Assembly (NCBI GenBank): GCA_905221605.1
Contig: CAJNDS010002370.1
Location: forward strand, 62,001 to 126,000
Direction of reading: 5' to 3'
Origin: Symbiodinium natans
Lineage: Eukaryota > Sar > Dinophyceae > Suessiales > Symbiodiniaceae
Length of the DNA: 64,000 nt
Shown here piece by piece: positions 58,820-64,000 of the stretch (its first letter is position 1; every line of letters starts with the position of its first letter). The translations under genes were made by a program, and so were the position numbers. A model generated the notes under the pieces. That model saw only the letters and a list, made by a program, of their open reading frames with translations, made no database searches and was not told the origin of the DNA.

Positions 58820-59252
58820 CAGCTGCGTGTTGCAAGGGAATGCTTGCTCCATGTCCTGTCTCCAAAGATACCAGATTGACGCACACTGATAGCACGATGC
58901 AAGCATGAGAAAGGTCAGCAACATGAGGAAGATGAGACAGCTTACGCAATTCTTACTCATCTTACGCGCCTGGGGCTCGCATTCCTTGCCGCCATTCCTG
59001 GGAGCTTCCATTACAGCCTGCAAGGATCTTGAGTGCAGAGACAGGCTTCAAGGAACAAAGCTTGTTCTTGAATAGGCACCCTCGACCGTCGCTTTGTTCC
59101 ACCGCCGCATTCGCAAGAACAATCTGACCACGCGCCCCTCAGTATTCAGGAGCTGGAGATTGAGCAAAATGTTTGAGGACCCTTGGACTTGCTGAGGCTT
59201 GGCTCGACACCAATCTGCCCAGCGACAGTCAACCAGTGAGCACTGGCTCACC
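58820..59252 (-). CDS. TSP1 module, four exons (best preserved)
   Basis: Exon 1 (about 59252-59211) reads QCSLVDCRWAD plus TG. A 73-nt GT...GAG intron follows (59210-59138). Exon 2 (59137-59080) completes Trp and reads GAWSDCSCECGGGTKRRSR. Exon 3 (59017-58970, after TTGCAG) reads AVMEAPRNGGKECEPQ and ends at a GC donor. Exon 4 (58855 to about 58820, after GACAG) reads DMEQAFPCNTQLH; the last Cys of the usual CNTQxC is His here. Every join keeps the frame and gives a full-length TSP1 module, which supports the gene model strongly. Confidence 0.8.
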
Positions 59253-59641
59253 CTGCATTTTGCAGAGAATGCGAAGCTGCTCAGCTAAGCGACAGCCGGC
59301 TGACGCCAAAACTGGCGCTGAGTTGCTCAGGAGAGAGCTGACAAATCGATAGCTCCTTCAAAGGGCCTTCGCCTGAGAGTCTCAGATAGTTTGAGTCCTA
59401 GAGCGTTCCATGGTGGTCCATACGGGGGAAATTCTTGTCATCTCTTGCCCGCATCGCAGTCCCCGTTTTCGCCCACATTCCGCGGCCGGGTCTCGGCTAT
59501 TCTCCATTGTAGCCAGAGCCATAACTTCCGGGCCCCCCACACGCGTTGCCCCCCGCCAGCGCCTCGGAGAGGATCCGCCGCTCCCTGCACAAAACTGCAC
59601 AAAATTGCACAAAGCGTGAAAAGTTGCCCAAAGACATCGCA

Positions 59642-59689
59642 GAGAACACAAGAGAGGAGAACACAAGAGAGGAGAACACAAGAGAGGAG
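59642..59689 (+). repeat. Tandem 15-bp repeat
   Basis: Three perfect copies of GAGAACACAAGAGAG. A looser CACAAAATTG-type repeat precedes it at 59587-59615. Confidence 0.9.
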
Positions 59690-59852
59690 GCACGACTTCG
59701 CCACTCTTTGGAGCGCACCGTTGCTTTGAGCCCTCGCCGCAGCGCGCGCTGCACTGGGACCTTTGAAGCAGATGGCACAAAACGAAACTGCACAAAAAAA
59801 CACGATGCCTAAATCTGCGACTAAGATCACTAAGATCTGTTGAGCTTCCTGC

Positions 59853-59990
59853 CATTGCTCCCATTGAGACCTTGCTGAACATGCGAGAGCTGACAATGCC
59901 ATTGCTTCCAAGTACAGCAATATGCGGCAATTGCTCTTCCTGTGTCCGGCACCACTGGCAGTCAGATGTCTGCATGGGGTTGCAGGCACC
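59853..59990 (-). CDS. TSP1 module start, two exons
   Basis: The exon ending at 59951 reads KGACNPMQTSDCQ plus TG; ACNPMQ looks like the end of a previous module. An 80-nt GT...AAG intron follows (59950-59871). The frame from 59870 completes Trp and reads SQWEQ plus a further TG followed by GC, so this may be a microexon of 18 nt. The join gives DCQWSQWEQW. The following CSxxC part was not located. Confidence 0.45.
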
Positions 59991-60189
59991 TTTTTGACCG
60001 TCTGGGTTCCAAATGGACTCGAAGATTCACCCATCTGACAACCCAGGCCTGTGTTGCAATCCGACACCATCCGCAGCAGATGGTGGCCTAGTTCACAAAG
60101 AAGATCAAAGAAGTAATAAGTAAGAAGCACATACGAGACAGCGGATAACTGTGGGCCACTGCCACAGAAGCCATCTTGATGACCTGGCT

Positions 60190-60283
60190 CCTTCACAGCA
60201 CTGCGCGCGATGAGGAATGTCGAAAGCAGGGTCGCAAGCAACACCGCATAGCAGCTTTTTTGCAGCAAACCGGGCATGCTCAA
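60190..60283 (-). CDS. Possible signal-peptide exon of the TSP1 gene
   Basis: An ATG at 60277 (a second ATG lies two codons upstream) starts MPGLLQKSCYAVLLATLLST then FLIARSAVKEPGHQDG. A short Lys-bearing n-region, a strong hydrophobic core and small residues at the end make a textbook signal peptide. It precedes the first TSP1 exon on the same strand, which fits an extracellular or secreted adhesion-type protein. The exon end and the link to the TSP1 exons are inferred. Confidence 0.45.
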
Positions 60284-60289
60284 AGCTGC

Positions 60290-62600
60290 GTTGGCTTCTT
60301 TGGTTGTCGAGTCGTTTGAGCCCGTTTGCCGAATAGAAGTTGCCTCGCCGCAAGGACATCGAGGAGACTCTCAGCCACTCGCTTTCGCTAAGCTCTATCT
60401 GAAAGTAAAAGCTGAGGAACGCCTGAGCAATGGCCCAGAAGGTGCTCCCGCAGTTGCTCCCGCGCTTTTGCAGGCAATGCAGCCAATCGCATACGCCGTT
60501 CCTCCAGGGAGCTTCAGAATCTTCTTTACAACTCTCAACCTCGATGCACAACAAATCTGGTGCATGTTTGCATTCATATATCACCATCACCCTTGCGTTG
60601 AGTATGTCTATTTCATGATTTCCGAAAAGCTCTTCTGCAGAAGCGCACACACACACAATCGAACGCACTGCCCACGCAAATCCAAACCAGCAGCAGCGAA
60701 AACGTGGGATATAGGTATAGGGAACCATGGAATCACTCCCGCACCCGCATGCAAAGCACCAGCAGATCCTGGGATGCGAGGGTTTTCAATTCCTCGACGA
60801 GGGTTGCCAGCTTCGATGCAGAGACGTCCGCGGCGCCAGACTTGTCCTTTGGCGGGGCGAGTAAATGGGTGCCTATTTGAGCTATTCGGATGACGGTTCC
60901 GGCCTGTTTTGCAATAACATTTCACACATCGTCCACTCTGGGTTACGCCTTATGCCACATGCCTTATATGCTGGATGAGAAAACCGTGTGGCCGGTGGCT
61001 CTTACAAGACAACAACAGGAAGAGAGGAGAGCAAGTGAGGAGAAGAGGAGAAAAGATGCCTTCCTGGGGTCTGCTTTATTCCAGCCCCCCGTGTCGAATC
61101 AGAAGCAAGAATTTGTCACGCCCATGCTGAATAATTGCCGGCTCCCAAAGGATGTGGACAGATGTGGACAGTGACTCGGACAGCGAGCGGTCCTATCAAA
61201 CTATGTGCCTTTGACAATTGAGGTTCCCCAACCATGCCCTGGGGCTCATATGGCGTCGCGAAGATGGGCGCAAGCGATGTGGCTTACAACTCAACTTACA
61301 ACGTTTGATCGAACCAGATGGACTGCGCTCGGTTTGATTCGTTCATCAGTAGCAACCGCCATTCAAACATCTGCCAAGGCAATCATACTAGGCAATTTAA
61401 AGAGGGCCGGATTTGCAATGCAGCGCGATTACAGAACAGGAAGCAGAGATGGGCCAAGTTGCCAACACCTGCGGGTTCATGCTGGGTGTCGATTGCCGGG
61501 CTTGCTTTTTCCCGAAGTTGCCAAAGACCGCATCCAGGTTGTTTGCACTGCCATCCTGCTAAGCTGCCGCAGTGTGCGATCAGCAGCGAAGCAGAACTCT
61601 GCTAGCTCACACGCACTCGCGATTGCAGGGCGCGAGGATGTCCTCAAACAAGCTTGCCAAGCGCGACTGATCCGACTTTGACTCCTTCGAGCCTGGGGCT
61701 TGCTGGCAAAACCACATGTTTGCTGCGTTGCTACGTATGGCAGACAAAGTCCGGAGATGTGCGGAGCTACAGCGCCGACGGTCAAGGTCAAGGAGTCAAG
61801 GACTACCTTCTGCGCCGTCACAAATCCTCCCTCCGGCCCAGTAGTTCCCGTACTTCGGAGTAAAGTAAAGCTCACAACTCCGTATGCTTTTTGTTCAGTA
61901 ACTACTGCAGCTGTGATGCGAGTGCGGGCTGCAGGTCGGCAGACCTTCGTCTCCGGCTTGCGAAGCGGCCGCTTCTGTGGCTTTCGGTCCTTGGAAGCTC
62001 CCAGTCCAGACGAGCCCTTCACTCCCCATTCCCTTTGCAGCATCGTAATGGGTCAGGGCAAAGTGTGGGTCCAGGCTTAAGGGGCGCTGAGGCTTTAAGA
62101 TAAGATAAGTAGGCGAGAGATCGGTCAGTCCATGCGCTACACTTGTAAGTCTACAGTGGGTCAGTGGGGTTTACGCTTGTCACATCTTGCCAGTCCCCAC
62201 CCGTTTTGCTCCTGGCTCCAAGTTTTCAGGGCTCGTTCGGTGACTGTTCGATCCAGACAGAGGACTCACCTTCTACGTCGCCGCTGCCCGAAAATGTGCA
62301 ACAATGCAGGCAGGCAGCTTTACTGTGGCTCTGCGACAGCAGCAGTACCCCGGCCAGCCGGACTTGACGAAATGCCTGACAACTGCACGCACGCGTGCAT
62401 GCACCGCACCACACTTATACTGTAGTGCTTAGCTTGCTCACACTATCACCGATGCCACCAGCCACCAACCAATTCGACTCATCTACATCCGATACATTTA
62501 CACACACCCGCCCACACAACTGCCCACACACCTGCTCCCGTGCCCACCCACACACCCGCCCACACACCCGCACCCGCGCCCTCCCACGCACGCACGCACG
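60290..62600. other. Intergenic region, no gene supported
   Basis: Long overlapping ORFs on both strands at 60105-60893 and at 61477-62080 have no recognisable motif. Confidence 0.4.
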
Positions 62601-62602
62601 CA
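62498..62602 (+). repeat. CCCACACA-rich low-complexity tract
   Basis: Repeated CCCACACACC / CCGCCCACA units ending in (CACG)n, directly beside the J-domain-like exon. Confidence 0.8.
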
Positions 62603-62616
62603 AGATGGTGACTAAA

Positions 62617-62654
62617 TTGTTTGCCTCTGGATCGCCACCTTTGTCGGGATGAAC
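62617..62654 (-). CDS. J-domain (DnaJ-like) microexon fragment
   Basis: After GGCGAG the frame reads VHPDKGGDPEAN, which contains the invariant HPD tripeptide and the KGGDPEA loop of J-domains, the part that stimulates Hsp70 ATPase. The rest of a J-domain is not seen in the adjoining frames, so this is either a small exon with partners I could not find or a gene remnant. The length of about 38 nt matches the small exons of the TSP1 gene nearby. Confidence 0.45.
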
Positions 62655-63099
62655 CTCGCCAGCAGAAAAGTGCATCAGACGGCCGCGTGGTAAATCATGT
62701 CCGAGAAAAAGATTGCGCAAGTGCAGGCCTTCAGGAGACGTTCGCGGTACGCACGGCGGACTGTGCGGGGACATGCTCCAGCTTCAACTTGAAGCACCGA
62801 GCGTGCGTCAACCAGACGCATTTCTGTCCCGCAAACGCAATGGCCTGAAATTCTGAAACCTTATGCTCCCTGGCACTTCCCTGGCACTATCACATCCTTA
62901 AGCTCCTTTGCTTCCCCTTTGCGTCCCTTTGCGTTCCAATGCCAACAGTTCACAGTTGAACATCGTTTAACTCTGCCTCAGTGTAAATGTGACTCTTACC
63001 GTCTTACCTCAAACACTGCTGGATTCGAGCTTGATCCTCAGTTGTCAGCGGTCAGTGCGCAAGCGCTGCCAGATTTCAGAAGCTGTGATCTCTTTCAAG

Positions 63100-63195
63100 G
63101 AATGGTCCTGCAAGGATCTTTCTCGCATCATCTGACCACCGCCACAAGTGCGGTCACAACGCGACCACATTGACCATTCCTTCCGCTCATGACTT
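63100..63195 (-). CDS. TSP1 core exon
   Basis: The frame reads KEWSMWSRCDRTCGGGQMMR then ERS, a perfect WSxWSxCxxTCGGG...R.R TSP1 core. It lies upstream of the putative signal-peptide exon at 60.28 kb, so it probably belongs to a second TSP1 gene, or the single-gene model is wrong. Flanking exons were not found. Confidence 0.6.
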
Positions 63196-64000
63196 GGAGA
63201 TACGTTGCAAAGTGTGCAAAGGAAAAGAAAATTGATGAGACTGCGGCGGAGAGGACGCACTGCTGCGGCTGCCTGTATGTTGTAGATACATGGGGGAAGG
63301 GGGGGACCACACAAGTACAAGGCAGCACCTCGCTGATTTACAAAAAGGGCTGCGCATGCTATTGGGGTACAAGATTCAATGCAAGCGCTAAGTCAGGTTG
63401 AGGCTACACGTCAGAGGGGCTCGCAGTTCCCTGCTAATTACGGATTGCAGTAAGATGCCTCTAAGCCTCAAACACCTTCTGCATCAACGCTCCTGCCTGT
63501 CTCTTGGAATTGTCTCAATCAAGCTGGCAGGGCATGGGCCTGAGCAATCCAGCGAATCTCATCAAGGTCTTTAACTGCAGCAATGATTGCGAGCTCCAGG
63601 CGTCCGCCCGGACCAGGGGGCACAATGACATGCCGCTGTCGGAACCTTATAGGCTTTGTGTGCACCAGCAATTTCAGATGTTTGCCGAAACAAGCAGGAT
63701 AAATGGCGTGACAGCCCAGGGTAGCACCACTGCCTGGCGTGCAGCTGCTGCCCCTGCGCGTCAGGACATTGATACCACATTATTCTCATTATTGATCGGT
63801 ATTGGATTCGTGATGTTGCCTACGGGTGCTTTGTCAAATCAGCAATCGTTCTTGTCGCTCATGCAACTTTCCCGGAATGGAGGTATGAAAACTGAGGGAG
63901 GGAGGGGATGTCCAGCCATGTCCAGCCCCTCCGCCGCCCCTCCAGAGTGCTGAAACAACTCTACGACGAGTCGACGACTCTATGAGCAGCAAGCACTGAA

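Noticed and set aside
60276..60893. 205-codon plus-strand ORF
   Set aside because: No motif, and it overlaps a 207-codon ORF on the other strand; neither can be preferred. The signal-peptide exon at its left end is on the minus strand.
63504..63953. Plus-strand NCSNDCELQASART resembling a TSP1 start
   Set aside because: No WxxW or CSxxC follows in any frame with a plausible splice, so likely chance.

Overview
The window reads as nuclear DNA of a dinoflagellate, most likely a Symbiodiniaceae-like species. The supporting signs are plant/dinoflagellate-type TTTAGGG telomeric repeats inside the sequence, very low gene density with many simple repeats and satellites, a decayed retroelement of a type I associate with dinoflagellates, and split genes whose introns start with GT or GC and end in AG followed by G. 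No bacterial operons, rRNA, tRNA or CRISPR arrays were seen, and no intact dinoflagellate spliced-leader relic. Most long reading frames are shadows or repeat artefacts.

Layout. 1-6.4 kb (minus strand): a frameshifted retroelement. In its own 5'->3' direction it has a proline-rich ORF ending in a RapZ-C-like domain, a small membrane-anchor ORF, gag-like ORFs, reverse transcriptase, the first half of an RNase H, a DNA-methyltransferase-like domain, and the second half of the RNase H running off the left edge. 6.5-8.45 kb: AT microsatellites, a palindrome-rich hairpin cassette and a TTTAGGG block. 8.45-13.1 kb: no recognisable gene. 13.55-15.85 kb: a huge GGGGGAGGA-type polypurine tract, a CCCTAAA block and a second polypurine tract. 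15.9-36 kb: mostly anonymous DNA with one TraB-like ORF (22.7-23.8 kb), a few unrecognised ORFs, a C-rich minisatellite (33.3-34.3 kb) flanked by direct repeats, and small tandem repeats. 36.5-37.3 kb (minus): a family-25-type glycosyltransferase.

39.6-60.3 kb (minus): small exons that together encode a chain of thrombospondin type 1 (TSP1) modules, possibly opened by a signal-peptide exon at 60.28 kb. In most modules an intron of about 60-105 nt interrupts the tryptophan codon (TG/G) between the DCxxxxW half and the CSxxCGGG half. The chain is interrupted at 42-50.7 kb by two satellite systems: a dimeric satellite of about 1.2 kb (44.27-46.83 kb) and an array of about 76 bp units with orientation switches (46.85-50.35 kb). 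The second array encloses a GC-rich ORF with phage-tail-fibre-like YSKSESDxRY repeats. A J-domain-like microexon (62.6 kb) and another TSP1 exon (63.15 kb) lie at the right end.

The exon models were derived by eye from reading frames and splice dinucleotides. Whether they form one gene or several needs transcript data.
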